From Edaphobacter sp. 12200R-103 (GTDB lineage: Bacteria; Acidobacteriota; Terriglobia; Terriglobales; Acidobacteriaceae), in NCBI RefSeq assembly GCF_010093025.1, contig NZ_CP048114.1, positions 2,294,001-2,358,000 of the forward strand: a DNA stretch of 64,000 nucleotides. Reading direction: 5' to 3'. This document shows, in pieces, positions 37,038-45,832 of this stretch. The position numbers were made by a program, and so were the translations under genes. A model generated the notes under the pieces. The model was not told the origin of the DNA, did no database searches, and worked only from the letters and a program-made list of their open reading frames with translations. The number at the start of each line of letters is the position of its first letter. Position 1 is the stretch's first letter.

Positions 37038-37533
37038 CGTACTCGTCCGTGTTCTCCCACTTAACATGCAGCTCGGTCGAGTTGCTCTGCGTCTTCTCAA
37101 AGGAGATCGACATCCTCTCCTGGGGCGACGAAAGCCTTTCAGATTTCATGGGAATGCGGGCAAGATCCTGCGACTGGTCGTATTTGGTTCCCCACTGGCC
37201 GGTCTGCTTGTTGATGATCAGCATCCACTGGCCCGCGCTTGGAAGCGTGTAAAGGGTGTAGTTTCCGGCGGGTACAGTCGTACTTCCGACCTTGATGCTC
37301 CCATTGGTCACGAAGCTGGTGGCATCATTGGCTCCTGTGCGCCACACCTGACCGTAAGGGACCAACTCACCCATGATCTTGCGGCCACGCATGGAAGGAG
37401 CGCCGTACTTCACCGTAACCGTCTTGCCGTTCAGGGAGGCGGTGGCGGTCTCCGGGGGGCTGGGCATCTGGGCCACGCTGGCAGTGGCCAGCAGGGCTGT
37501 ACAGGCGAATGCGGCAAGGCTGCGACGAAGCAT
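37018..37533 (-). CDS. DUF2911 family exported protein
   Basis: A 171-residue protein with a signal sequence (LRRSLAAFACTALLATASVAQ) and the DUF2911 core: VTVKYGAPSMRGRKIMGELVPYGQVWRTGANDAT (seen as consecutive blocks), VPAGNYTLYTLPSAGQWMLI and INKQTGQWGTKYD. The family is common in Acidobacteria and Bacteroidetes, without a known role. I start at the ATG complementary to 37531-37533, just before the signal. Its end overlaps the end of the convergent frameshifted membrane gene by 20 bases. Confidence 0.88.
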   Translation of the reverse strand: MLRRSLAAFACTALLATASVAQMPSPPETATASLNGKTVTVKYGAPSMRGRKIMGELVPYGQVWRTGANDATSFVTNGSIKVGSTTVPAGNYTLYTLPSAGQWMLIINKQTGQWGTKYDQSQDLARIPMKSERLSSPQERMSISFEKTQSNSTELHVKWENTDEYVTVTAE

Positions 37534-37647
37534 GATCTGTCTCTCTTTCCTTGTTGAGCTGAGGTGATCCTGTTGCGACATCCTTCGATGCTGGACTGAA
37601 GCAACAAGCGCTGTCAATCAGCGGCGGACATGCTACGCTTAAAGTAC

Positions 37648-37724
37648 GCGCCCGTAGCTCAGCTGGATAGAGCGGCAGCCTCCGAAGCTGTAGGTCAGAA
37701 GTTCGAATCTTCTCGGGCGCACCA
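37648..37724 (+). tRNA. tRNA-Arg, anticodon CCG
   Basis: A full cloverleaf: acceptor stem GCGCCCG with CGGGCGC, D-arm with AGCTCAGCTGGATAGAG, anticodon stem GCAGC/GCTGT closing the loop CTCCGAA (anticodon CCG, reads CGG), T-arm with GTTCGAATC, and an encoded CCA end. An A+G-rich terminator lies about 100 bases downstream. Confidence 0.96.
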
Positions 37725-37826
37725 TTTTCCCTTCGACACGTTTCGCTTTGAACTGCGTTTCTTTTGGCCTCGCAAGCTCGGAGCGCAAACGTGAGATCTC
37801 ACTAACTGGAGTTCTACGGACAAACG

Positions 37827-37862
37827 AAAAAGAGAGGCTTCTTTTCGAAGCCTCTCTTTTTT
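37827..37862. terminator. Bidirectional terminator
   Basis: AGAGAGGCTTC pairs with GAAGCCTCTCT around TTTTC; A-run before and TTTTT after. It can end the tRNA transcript (plus) and the receptor gene (minus). Confidence 0.9.
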
Positions 37863-37878
37863 GTTTTGAACGGGGAGT

Positions 37879-40800
37879 TTAGAAGAAGAACTTCGCGGCC
37901 ACCTGAAGCTGGCGTGGACCGTAAAGCGAGTTGCTGGTCGAGCTGACAGCACCGAAGGCGCTGGAACCCTTTCCGGAGTAGGGAGCGATGCATCCCTGCA
38001 AGGGAGCTTCTGCCGTACCCGGAACCTGAGTAGCAACATTGCAGGCTCCAGAGGAGGCTGCAGCTGCATACTGCGAATGGGTGCCATTCACACCGGTGAT
38101 GATACGGTGGTTGAGCAGGTTGAAGGCCTCGCCCACAAACTGCAGCTTGATGTTGTCATGGATCGGAACATCCCGAGAGATGCGAAAGTCCAGGTTGTTA
38201 TAGCCCGGTGCGTAAATGCTGTTGCGGGCAATCTGTGGAGGACGGCCTGTAGTCGCAAAGCCCGAGCTGGAGCTGATGGCGCCACCGTAGATATTGCCGC
38301 CGGAGCCGTAGCTTCCACTACCGCCATTGAAGACCGTGCCGCTCATGCCCATGAAGATCGGCTGTCCACCCGAGGCCGTAAAGCTGCCCGAGAAGAGGAA
38401 GTCATCGAGGATGTGCTTCACCCAGACGTTCTCCTGCATGATCTTCGGCTGGTAGACGAAGCTCATCACAAAGCGGTTGCGAATGTCGGTATCGGAGTTG
38501 CCGTTATCAAGATTGGAACGGTTGGGATCAAGCGGGGTGTCGCCGCCGTAAAAGGTTCCACTGGAACCCTGCACCTGACCGGTATCGGTCGAGTGAGCCC
38601 AGGTGTAGTTCGCCAACAGCTCCAGGCCATTGCTGAAAGGCCTGCGAACGCTGACAGCCAGCGAGTTGTACCACGTGTTCGCAACAGAGAAGCCGGTGTT
38701 GTACGACTGCAGGGTCGGGACGATACGATCCTGCACTCTGTAGACCGGAACCGTAAGCTGCTGCTGAAGATTTCCATTGGAATCGACCACGTTGTAAGTA
38801 CGGGCGCCCGTCGGGGTCTGACCACGCAAATTGGCGTCGACAAAGATGGGAAGACGCATGCCGCGAGTGCCGACATAGCCGACCGAAAGAGTCATCTTGC
38901 CCGGCAGCAGTTGCTCGACACCAAGCTCAGCCTCGTGCGCATACGGAGGAACGAAGTTAGGATCGAGGCCGTGGAAGCTCTGCGAACCGAGAGTTCCGGA
39001 ACCCGAAACCTGGGGCTGGGCTGCTCCACTGGGAATGATCGCGGATGAGAGCGAAGGTCCCGGAGGAAGGAAGGGAACGTTCGGGAACTGCAGGCCCACC
39101 TTCGCGGCGCTGCTCGGTGTGCAGGTCGAGCCGCAGCCGGTAAAGTTGTAGTTCACCTGAACCACGCCGTTCTCTACACGCATCGCGTAATAGGTCGAGC
39201 CTTGGTTCAAGCCGGAGAAGAGACCGTAACCGGCGCGAACCACCGTGCCGTCAAACGGCGTCCAGGCAAGAGCCACCCGAGGCTGAAAGCGATCTGTGTT
39301 CTTGATCGTGCTGCTATAAAGCGTCGAAATGGGAGGAAAATTGGTGTTGTTCTGGACGGGAGGAGGAGTGATCTGAAGATCCCAGCGGATTCCCAGCGTG
39401 AGGGTAAGGTTCGGATGGATCTTCCACGAATCTTCCGCGAAGGCATCCAGCATCTTCATCCAGAAGTCGTCGAGACCCGCCTTGGCCGCAGGATTCAATT
39501 GATCGACCGTCTGAACGAAGCTGGTGAAGTGATATCCCGCCAGCGGATCGGTGTCTCCAGGCTGTCCACGGAAGCTGTCGGCAGCCCAGTTCTGGAAGTT
39601 GATCTGGTTATTCGTTCCGGAGTAGTTATAGATACCGCCGCCCTGGAAGAGATTGATCATCACCTCGTGAACGATGTTCACATCCCCGCCGAACTTGAAG
39701 CTGTGATGGCCGCGTGTGGTCGAAAAAACATCGGTAATCTGTGTACGGTGTTCATCCGGCTCGGCGGTACGAGGCAACGCGTTGGGCATGCCATAGGTAA
39801 AGGTTCCAATACCTACGCTCGGACCGGCAGCATTGGCCCCCGCCGTCTCAAGATCCCGGCCGTACTGGAAGTGAACCTGGTTGATGGAGCGATCGGAGAT
39901 CTGGCTGGTCAAACCCGCAACCAGGAAGCGCTCGTGGTAGCTCGTAGGACCGTTGGTCGAGGGCGAGCTTCCGCTGAAGGTGTTCGATCCGTTGTAGCCG
40001 TAGGTGGAATCGAAGTTCGCCCAGTTGAAGTTGACGAACATATCGTTCTTCGAGTTGATGTGCCAGTCGATGCGCGGGAAGAAGATGTTCTGCCTCGAGT
40101 TGCGGGAAGGCGCGCCAAAGCCGTTGTCCAGGATGAATTGAACCGCAGCATTGCACTGCGCCGAGGTAATCGTCGTAGGACACTGCGCCGGCGAGATCAC
40201 CGTTCCGCTGCTGTCCGGAGTCGGTGTCAGCGTCACAACATTGTTGTTGTAATAGAGCGCCTTGCCCACGCGACGGAAGCCGTCATAGGTGAAGAAATAG
40301 AAGAGGCGATCCTTGATGATTGGACCTCCGACTGAGCCGCCGAACTGCTGCTGCTGATGGACCGGCTGGGTTAGCAGGAAGGCGGCTGCCTGTGCATTGC
40401 TGGTATTGTGTAGCGCGCTCCACTTTGTCTGCGGATCCAGCGCATTCAGACTCGGATAACGCAGGTAGTAAAACAGGTCGCCATGAATGACGTTCGTGCC
40501 GGACTTGGTAATCGCGTTCACCTGTCCGCCGGCAGCCTGACCGAACTCAACCGAATAGTTCGAGGTCTCTGCCTGGAACTCTTTGATGGAATCGAGCGAG
40601 TAAACGTAGGGAGCGCCCGATGCGCGGCCGCGGGCCTCAGAGAAGAGCATCTGGTTGTTATTGGCGCCGTCTACGTAGTTCTGGTTATAAAGGCCAGAAA
40701 TACCGCGGAAGCTTACAAGACCACTGCCGCCATCGGGAGCGACGTTCGGCGTATTCAGAACGAAGGCGCTCCAGTTACGCGTATTGACCGGAAGATTGCT

Positions 40801-41250
40801 GATGAGCTGCTGGCCGATGGTCTGTGAAGTCTCGGTCTTTTCCGTGTCGAGGATGGGGGTATCGCTGGTAACGACGACCTGCGTGGAGGCGGAGGCCGGA
40901 GGAAGCGCAGCGTCGACCGTCAGGGTCTGGCCCACTGTCAGGAGGAGATTCGTGCGATCAACCTTGCCGAAGCTCTCGCCGCCCAGAATCACTTCATAGT
41001 GACCCGGCTGAAGAAATGTCGCCTGATAGTTACCGGCTGCATCCGTGGTGAGGGTACGGGTCACTCCCTTATCGGTATTGATGACCGTTACCGTGGCGCC
41101 CGCCACGATGGCTCCGCTGTTGTCGGTCACCGTGCCGCTGATATTGCCTACGCCGGAGGTCTGGCCCCGGCCGGGAATGGTCGCAGAGACAAGAAAAACC
41201 GTCGCCGCAACCATGGAAAAGAGGCGTTTACACGCAGAGAGATCGCTCAT
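37879..41250 (-). CDS. TonB-dependent receptor with carboxypeptidase-regulatory domain
   Basis: A 1123-residue outer-membrane receptor of the Oar-like group. Seen in order: signal sequence (SMVAATVFLVSATIPGRGQ); a CarboxypepD_reg-like beta-sandwich (GNISGTVTDNSGAIVAGATV to YEVILGGESF, about residues 35-115); a plug region with NYSVEFGQAAGGQVNAITKSG; and a long barrel ending QVAAKFFF. Such receptors in Acidobacteria are thought to take up large organic compounds, but none can be named here. The start is probably the ATG complementary to 41248-41250, just before the signal; another ATG 27-30 bases upstream lacks a better ribosome-binding site. No regulator is adjacent. Confidence 0.93.
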   Translation of the reverse strand: MSDLSACKRLFSMVAATVFLVSATIPGRGQTSGVGNISGTVTDNSGAIVAGATVTVINTDKGVTRTLTTDAAGNYQATFLQPGHYEVILGGESFGKVDRTNLLLTVGQTLTVDAALPPASASTQVVVTSDTPILDTEKTETSQTIGQQLISNLPVNTRNWSAFVLNTPNVAPDGGSGLVSFRGISGLYNQNYVDGANNNQMLFSEARGRASGAPYVYSLDSIKEFQAETSNYSVEFGQAAGGQVNAITKSGTNVIHGDLFYYLRYPSLNALDPQTKWSALHNTSNAQAAAFLLTQPVHQQQQFGGSVGGPIIKDRLFYFFTYDGFRRVGKALYYNNNVVTLTPTPDSSGTVISPAQCPTTITSAQCNAAVQFILDNGFGAPSRNSRQNIFFPRIDWHINSKNDMFVNFNWANFDSTYGYNGSNTFSGSSPSTNGPTSYHERFLVAGLTSQISDRSINQVHFQYGRDLETAGANAAGPSVGIGTFTYGMPNALPRTAEPDEHRTQITDVFSTTRGHHSFKFGGDVNIVHEVMINLFQGGGIYNYSGTNNQINFQNWAADSFRGQPGDTDPLAGYHFTSFVQTVDQLNPAAKAGLDDFWMKMLDAFAEDSWKIHPNLTLTLGIRWDLQITPPPVQNNTNFPPISTLYSSTIKNTDRFQPRVALAWTPFDGTVVRAGYGLFSGLNQGSTYYAMRVENGVVQVNYNFTGCGSTCTPSSAAKVGLQFPNVPFLPPGPSLSSAIIPSGAAQPQVSGSGTLGSQSFHGLDPNFVPPYAHEAELGVEQLLPGKMTLSVGYVGTRGMRLPIFVDANLRGQTPTGARTYNVVDSNGNLQQQLTVPVYRVQDRIVPTLQSYNTGFSVANTWYNSLAVSVRRPFSNGLELLANYTWAHSTDTGQVQGSSGTFYGGDTPLDPNRSNLDNGNSDTDIRNRFVMSFVYQPKIMQENVWVKHILDDFLFSGSFTASGGQPIFMGMSGTVFNGGSGSYGSGGNIYGGAISSSSGFATTGRPPQIARNSIYAPGYNNLDFRISRDVPIHDNIKLQFVGEAFNLLNHRIITGVNGTHSQYAAAASSGACNVATQVPGTAEAPLQGCIAPYSGKGSSAFGAVSSTSNSLYGPRQLQVAAKFFF

Positions 41251-41543
41251 GTTGGAAACTGGCTCCTTGAAAGACATCACCGATGAAAGACGGTGAGTGA
41301 AAAAGGCTTACTGCCGCAGCGCGGCTGTGAAATCCGCCGCAAGCTGGGTTCAGTTACGAAGAAAAACGGGAAATTTGCAGCACTTTAAGAGTCAAGCCTA
41401 TGAAGAGTCGCTGTCAAGATGCATCTTCAAACTCCTGGAACGATGGCACTTGACCGGGAGCACACCTCAGAACGGCTAGTTCAACAATAAATCTCGCCAA
41501 ATCTCAGCGGTTAACAAGCCGTAAATTCTCTTCCGTTCGTATC

Positions 41544-41957
41544 TCAGTGCAGTGTTTCGGGAATTACGGCATAGCGAATCAGCGTCTCGAAGGGAACGAT
41601 GGCAAGCGTGGCCTCATGGGTCGCCTCCAGCACAACGGGGCAGCCAGCGCCAGCCTGCTCGACCTCAAGCCACCGGGCGGCGCAGACACACCAGCGATCT
41701 CCAGGCTTCAGCCCCTGAAATCCATACTGCGGCATCGGCGTGCTGAGGTCGTTGCCAAGCAGCTTTGAAACGCGAAGAAACTCTTCATTAACCACGCAGC
41801 AGATGGTATGGACGCCAAGATCCTCCGGCCCGGTGTCGCAGCAGCCGGTACGATAAAAGCCAGTCATCGGCTCGCAACCGCAGGTCTCCAGCGGCTGCCC
41901 GAGGACATTCTTTCCCTTGCCTCGAATACTCTCCGTCGTGGATTCCAAATCTGGCAT
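41544..41957 (-). CDS. DUF2237 family protein
   Basis: A 137-residue cytoplasmic protein with the strongly conserved DUF2237 pattern: KNVLGQPLETCGCEPMTGFY, RTGCCDTGPEDLGVHTICCV, LGNDLSTPMPQYGFQGLKPG and DRWCVCAARWLEVEQAG. The many Cys residues suggest a metal or redox role, which is not established. A 293-base region without a gene separates it from the receptor start. Confidence 0.93.
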   Translation of the reverse strand: MPDLESTTESIRGKGKNVLGQPLETCGCEPMTGFYRTGCCDTGPEDLGVHTICCVVNEEFLRVSKLLGNDLSTPMPQYGFQGLKPGDRWCVCAARWLEVEQAGAGCPVVLEATHEATLAIVPFETLIRYAVIPETLH

Positions 41958-42091
41958 GATGGATTGCCTAACCTCTGAGTGTCGTTTGCGAGCTCAAAGC
42001 AAGTATCCCATGTTTGCCGCTCTGGTGAGAATGGCGCCTAATGCGGCAATTTCATGAGGAGAAAAAGCAGGGATTCGATAGGCTAAAGGAA

Positions 42092-43198
42092 ATGACGGAT
42101 TTAAAGAAGCTAAGGGTTGGAATCGTCGGCTGCGGAAAGATCGCCGACGGACATGCGGAAGTGGTGAAACACCTGGAAGGTGCCGAACTGGCTGCGGTGT
42201 GTGACCGTGAGCCCCTGCTGGCCGAGCAGCTGGCGGTCCGCTTTGGAGTTCCCGCCTGGTACGGAGATATGGGAGAGATGCTGGCCCGGGAGCAGTTGGA
42301 CGTCGTCCACATCACCACCCCGCCCGCTGTCCATTTGCCCCTCACGCGCCAGTGCGTCGAGGCCGGCGCGCATGTCTTTCTGGAAAAACCTCTAGCCCTC
42401 ACCGCCCCGGAAGCGCAGCGACTCATCGACACAGTGGTCTCTGGCGGTCGCCAGATGAGCATCAACTACTGGCCCAACTTCGATCCTCCCGCTATGCAGT
42501 TCAAGCAGATGCTGGCCTCTGGAGAGATCGGCGATCCGGTCCACGTGGAGGCCTTCATCGGCTACGATCTGTCAGGAGCCTACGGACAGGCACTGATGAG
42601 CGACGCGGCACACTGGGTGCACCGCCTCCCTGGAAAGCTCTTCCACAACATGATGGACCATATCTTCAATCGCATTGTGCCGCTGTTCCCCGACATCGAG
42701 CCAGAGGTTCACGCCTTTGCCTACAAGCGGCGCGAGGCCGTCCGTAACGACGCGACCGATGCCATGCTGGACGAGTTGAGAGTCTTTCTGCGGGCGGGAG
42801 GCGTCTCCGCTTATGGGAGCCTGTGCTCACACGCACGCCCGGTCGCGAACACCCTGACGGTGTACGGCACAAAATCGACGGTCGCGGTGGACTTCAACAA
42901 TCGCACCGTAGTTTCAACGGCTTCGCAGCGTTACCCCAGTGCGTTAGGGCGGCTCGCACCTCCACTCCAGATGGCTGGACGATACTTCTCCGAAGGCAGA
43001 AAGAACATCGGGCAGTTCCGGCGCAGCGAGTTTCACTTCTTCGCCGGCATGTCGAAGCTGCTGGAGCTGTTCTACCAGTCGATTCGCACTGGCAGTGCGC
43101 CGCCGATTCCCTACGCCGAGATCATCCGGGTCTGCACGGTGATGGACCGGGTAATCCAGCAGGTCTATCCGGCCCTGGTCGAGGAGGGCGTGCGATGA
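42092..43198 (+). CDS. Gfo/Idh/MocA family oxidoreductase
   Basis: A 368-residue NAD(P)-dependent sugar or cyclitol dehydrogenase-type protein. Seen: the Rossmann start LRVGIVGCGKIADGHAEVV, ITTPPAVHLPLTRQCVEAGAH, the signature FLEKPLALT, and the C-terminal beta-sheet domain. The substrate is unknown. The start is uncertain: ATG 42092 is preceded by AAAGGAA at short spacing, ATG 42041 would add 17 residues. Its stop overlaps the next gene (ATGA), with GAGGAGGG just before, so the two are coupled and probably act on the same compound. Confidence 0.88.
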   Translation: MTDLKKLRVGIVGCGKIADGHAEVVKHLEGAELAAVCDREPLLAEQLAVRFGVPAWYGDMGEMLAREQLDVVHITTPPAVHLPLTRQCVEAGAHVFLEKPLALTAPEAQRLIDTVVSGGRQMSINYWPNFDPPAMQFKQMLASGEIGDPVHVEAFIGYDLSGAYGQALMSDAAHWVHRLPGKLFHNMMDHIFNRIVPLFPDIEPEVHAFAYKRREAVRNDATDAMLDELRVFLRAGGVSAYGSLCSHARPVANTLTVYGTKSTVAVDFNNRTVVSTASQRYPSALGRLAPPLQMAGRYFSEGRKNIGQFRRSEFHFFAGMSKLLELFYQSIRTGSAPPIPYAEIIRVCTVMDRVIQQVYPALVEEGVR

Positions 43199-44217
43199 AG
43201 ATTCTTGTCACTGGCGCCGGTGGATTCCTTGGCAAGGCAATCGTCGAGCGTCTGCTCGCACATGGCGAGAACGACATTCGCTGCATGCTACGCGATCCGT
43301 CGAAGGCACGCGGCCTTGAGGCAATCGCATCCCGCTATCCGGAAGCAAGACTCGAGTTCGTCGCTGTCAACCTCCGCAACCTGGGTGAGATCGCCCCAGC
43401 GGTCTCCGCCTGCGACCTGGTGATTCACGCCGCTGCAGCACTGAAGGGATCGCCCGCCGAGATGTTCATGGACTCGGTCGTCGCTTCGCGCAACCTGCTG
43501 GAAGCTGTTGTGAATGAGTTGCGGCCGATACGAGTCGTGCTGGTCAGCTCCTTTGGAGCAATGGGAGTCGCCGAGCTTCCACGCGGCGCCATGGTCAGTG
43601 AGAACACTCCGCTCGAACGCCACCCGGAGCGTCGCGACGTCTACTCTCACTCGAAGCTCAGGCAGGAGCAGCTCTTTTGGGAGTACAGCGCAAAGTATGG
43701 TTTCGATCTGGTCGTGCTGCGGCCCGGCGTGATCTACGGCCCGGGCGGCGGACACTTCTCGAACAGAGTGGGACTCAAACTCTTCGGACGATTCCTCCAT
43801 CTGGGCGGCAACAACCTGCTGCCTTTGACCTACGTGGACAACTGCGCAGAGGCAATCGTGGTAGCCGCACTGACACCCGCTGCAGCCGGGCAGGTCTATA
43901 ACGTCGTCGATGACGATCTCGTCACATCGAAGCAATATCTCGCGCTTTACAAGAGCAAGGTCGCTTCCGTGCGGTCTATCCCCGTTCCCTACCCTGTCCT
44001 GATGTGGGGATCGAAGATGGTGGAACGCTACAGCGAGAGATCGCGCGGTCAGCTTCCTGCGATCTTCACGCCCTATAAGACGCAGGCGATGTGGGGCGGA
44101 AATCAGTTCAGCAATACAAAGCTGAAGAGCATCGGCTGGAGACCGCTCATCTCCACCAGCGAAGGGCTGGATCGGGCCTTGACAGCATTCCGACTGGAGC
44201 CGGAGAAGACGAAGTAA
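43195..44217 (+). CDS. NAD-dependent epimerase/dehydratase family protein
   Basis: A 340-residue extended short-chain dehydrogenase. Seen: nucleotide-binding TGAGGFLGKAIVERLL, DLVIHAAAALKGSP, VLVSSFGAMG, the catalytic YSHSK pair (Tyr and Lys), LRPGVIYGPG and PLTYVDNCAEAI. It could be a sugar epimerase or a 3-beta-hydroxysteroid-dehydrogenase-like enzyme. Coupling to the Gfo/Idh/MocA gene points to a two-step conversion of one sugar-like substrate. Confidence 0.88.
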   Translation: MKILVTGAGGFLGKAIVERLLAHGENDIRCMLRDPSKARGLEAIASRYPEARLEFVAVNLRNLGEIAPAVSACDLVIHAAAALKGSPAEMFMDSVVASRNLLEAVVNELRPIRVVLVSSFGAMGVAELPRGAMVSENTPLERHPERRDVYSHSKLRQEQLFWEYSAKYGFDLVVLRPGVIYGPGGGHFSNRVGLKLFGRFLHLGGNNLLPLTYVDNCAEAIVVAALTPAAAGQVYNVVDDDLVTSKQYLALYKSKVASVRSIPVPYPVLMWGSKMVERYSERSRGQLPAIFTPYKTQAMWGGNQFSNTKLKSIGWRPLISTSEGLDRALTAFRLEPEKTK

Positions 44218-44245
44218 TCGTCATGAAGGCTTCGATACGACGACA

Positions 44246-44342
44246 GTCATTCTGAGCTACGCGAAGAATCCCTGTATTTTGCCCGAAGCAGCTTAGACGC
44301 CATCGGCAGAATACAGGGATTCTTCATCCGTTCAGAATGACG
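44246..44342. repeat. Inverted pair of family A2 repeats
   Basis: GTCATTCTGAGC ... AAGAATCCCTGTATT (44246-44279) is mirrored by AATACAGGGATTCTTC ... TTCAGAATGAC (44309-44341). The arms can pair over some 30 bases, leaving about 30 in the loop. Confidence 0.82.
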
Positions 44343-44391
44343 GGGCGAAGGATTGTTTCTCGATGAAATGCCTTCGACCACTCCAGCGGCC

Positions 44392-45639
44392 TTACTTCGC
44401 CTCAAGAACCGCCTGAATGCGGTCACACGCCCACAACAGGTCTTCACGTGTGATCGTCAGCGGCGGAGCCAGGCGAATGACATTATCGTGCGTCTCCTTG
44501 CAGAGCAGCCCCTCGCGCATGAGAGCCTCGCAGATCGGACGTGCCGGTCCATTCAACTCAATCGCCACCCACAGACCACGTCCGCGAATCTCGCGGATCT
44601 GCGGGCTGCGAATCTGACGGATGCGTTCGATCAGCAGCGCACCCAGCTCCGCAGAACGCTCTGCCAGCTTCTCTTCTACGATGACGCGCAGTGAGGCTCT
44701 CGCGATCGCGCAGGCCATCGGGTTTCCACCAAAGGTGCTGCCGTGATCACCAGGGTGCAGCACGCCCAGAATCTCGCGTGAAGCGAGCACCGCGGAGACA
44801 GGGTAGAAACCTCCGGCAAGCGCCTTGCCGACGATAAGAACATCAGGAGTGACGTTCTCGTGCTCACAGGCGAAGAGCTTGCCGGTGCGCCCCAGGCCGG
44901 ACTGGATCTCGTCAGCGATGAACAGAACATTGTTCTCGCGGCAGACAGCGGCAGCCTCAGCGAGGAATCCGTCGGGCGGAATCAGAACCCCCGCCTCGCC
45001 CTGGATGGGTTCGACCAGGAAGGCTGCAGTGTTCGGTGTAATGGCCTCGCGCAGCGCCTTGGCATCGCCAAACGGAATCACCTTGAAGCCGGCCAGATAC
45101 GGCCCGAATCCATCGCGGTACTGCTCCTCGGTGGAGAAGCTGATGATGGAGATCGTGCGGCCGTGAAAGTTATTGGCGCAGACGATGATCTCCGCCTTGC
45201 CTTCGGGAATTCCCTTAATCTTGTAGCCCCACTTGCGGGCAATCTTCAGTGCCGACTCCACCGCCTCGGTCCCGGAGTTCATGGGCAGGACCATCTCAAA
45301 ACCAGTAAGCTCCGTAAGCTCCTTGTAGAAGAGAGGCAGCTGGTCGTTGCGGAAGGCACGCGAAGTCAGCGTGACGCGCTGCGCCTGCTCCTGCATCGCA
45401 GCGAGAATACGAGGGTGGCAATGCCCCTGATTGACCGCCGAGTACGCGGCGAGGAAGTCAAGGTAGCGCCGGCCTTCCACGTCGTAGATCCAGACGCCAG
45501 CGGCCCGCTCGACGACGACGTCAAGAGGCTTGTAGTTGTGTGCGCCGTAAGTATCTTCAAGCGCAATAAGATGAGAGGTTGCGGTAGTCCCGTCTTTCTG
45601 ATCTTCCGTTGTGTCGCTGTGCAGAACTGAGCTTGCCAT
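44392..45639 (-). CDS. rocD: Ornithine aminotransferase
   Basis: PLP enzyme converting ornithine and 2-oxoglutarate to glutamate semialdehyde and glutamate. Seen: the class-III start [94 protein letters not shown], and the PLP lysine in [16 protein letters not shown]. Length is 415 residues. The Tyr and paired His-rich motifs fit ornithine rather than acetylornithine enzymes. No arginine-catabolic genes adjoin it. Confidence 0.93.
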   Translation of the reverse strand: MASSVLHSDTTEDQKDGTTATSHLIALEDTYGAHNYKPLDVVVERAAGVWIYDVEGRRYLDFLAAYSAVNQGHCHPRILAAMQEQAQRVTLTSRAFRNDQLPLFYKELTELTGFEMVLPMNSGTEAVESALKIARKWGYKIKGIPEGKAEIIVCANNFHGRTISIISFSTEEQYRDGFGPYLAGFKVIPFGDAKALREAITPNTAAFLVEPIQGEAGVLIPPDGFLAEAAAVCRENNVLFIADEIQSGLGRTGKLFACEHENVTPDVLIVGKALAGGFYPVSAVLASREILGVLHPGDHGSTFGGNPMACAIARASLRVIVEEKLAERSAELGALLIERIRQIRSPQIREIRGRGLWVAIELNGPARPICEALMREGLLCKETHDNVIRLAPPLTITREDLLWACDRIQAVLEAK

Positions 45640-45757
45640 ATCGACCGCCTGAACATGATCGAGAGCGATAGAAGTTTCTCTCTTTATCTCTCTATTATTC
45701 CACGGCCCTTCTAAAACCCGCGAAAGACGGGCAGTTTATGCATATCCGATGCATAAA

Positions 45758-45786
45758 AGAAAAACGCGCGGCCATAAAAGCCGCGC
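45758..45786 (-). terminator. Terminator after the ABC-F gene
   Basis: GCGCGGC and GCCGCGC form a 7-bp stem around CATAAAA; on the minus strand GTTTTTC follows. Confidence 0.75.
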
Positions 45787-45832
45787 ATTTCCTGCGATCG
45801 AATGAATAAATATTCGTTGTATACGAGCCTGC

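Noticed and set aside
42823..43194. N-terminal extension of the epimerase
   Set aside because: It overlaps the coding part of the oxidoreductase in another frame; the Rossmann motif begins right after the ATG at 43195.
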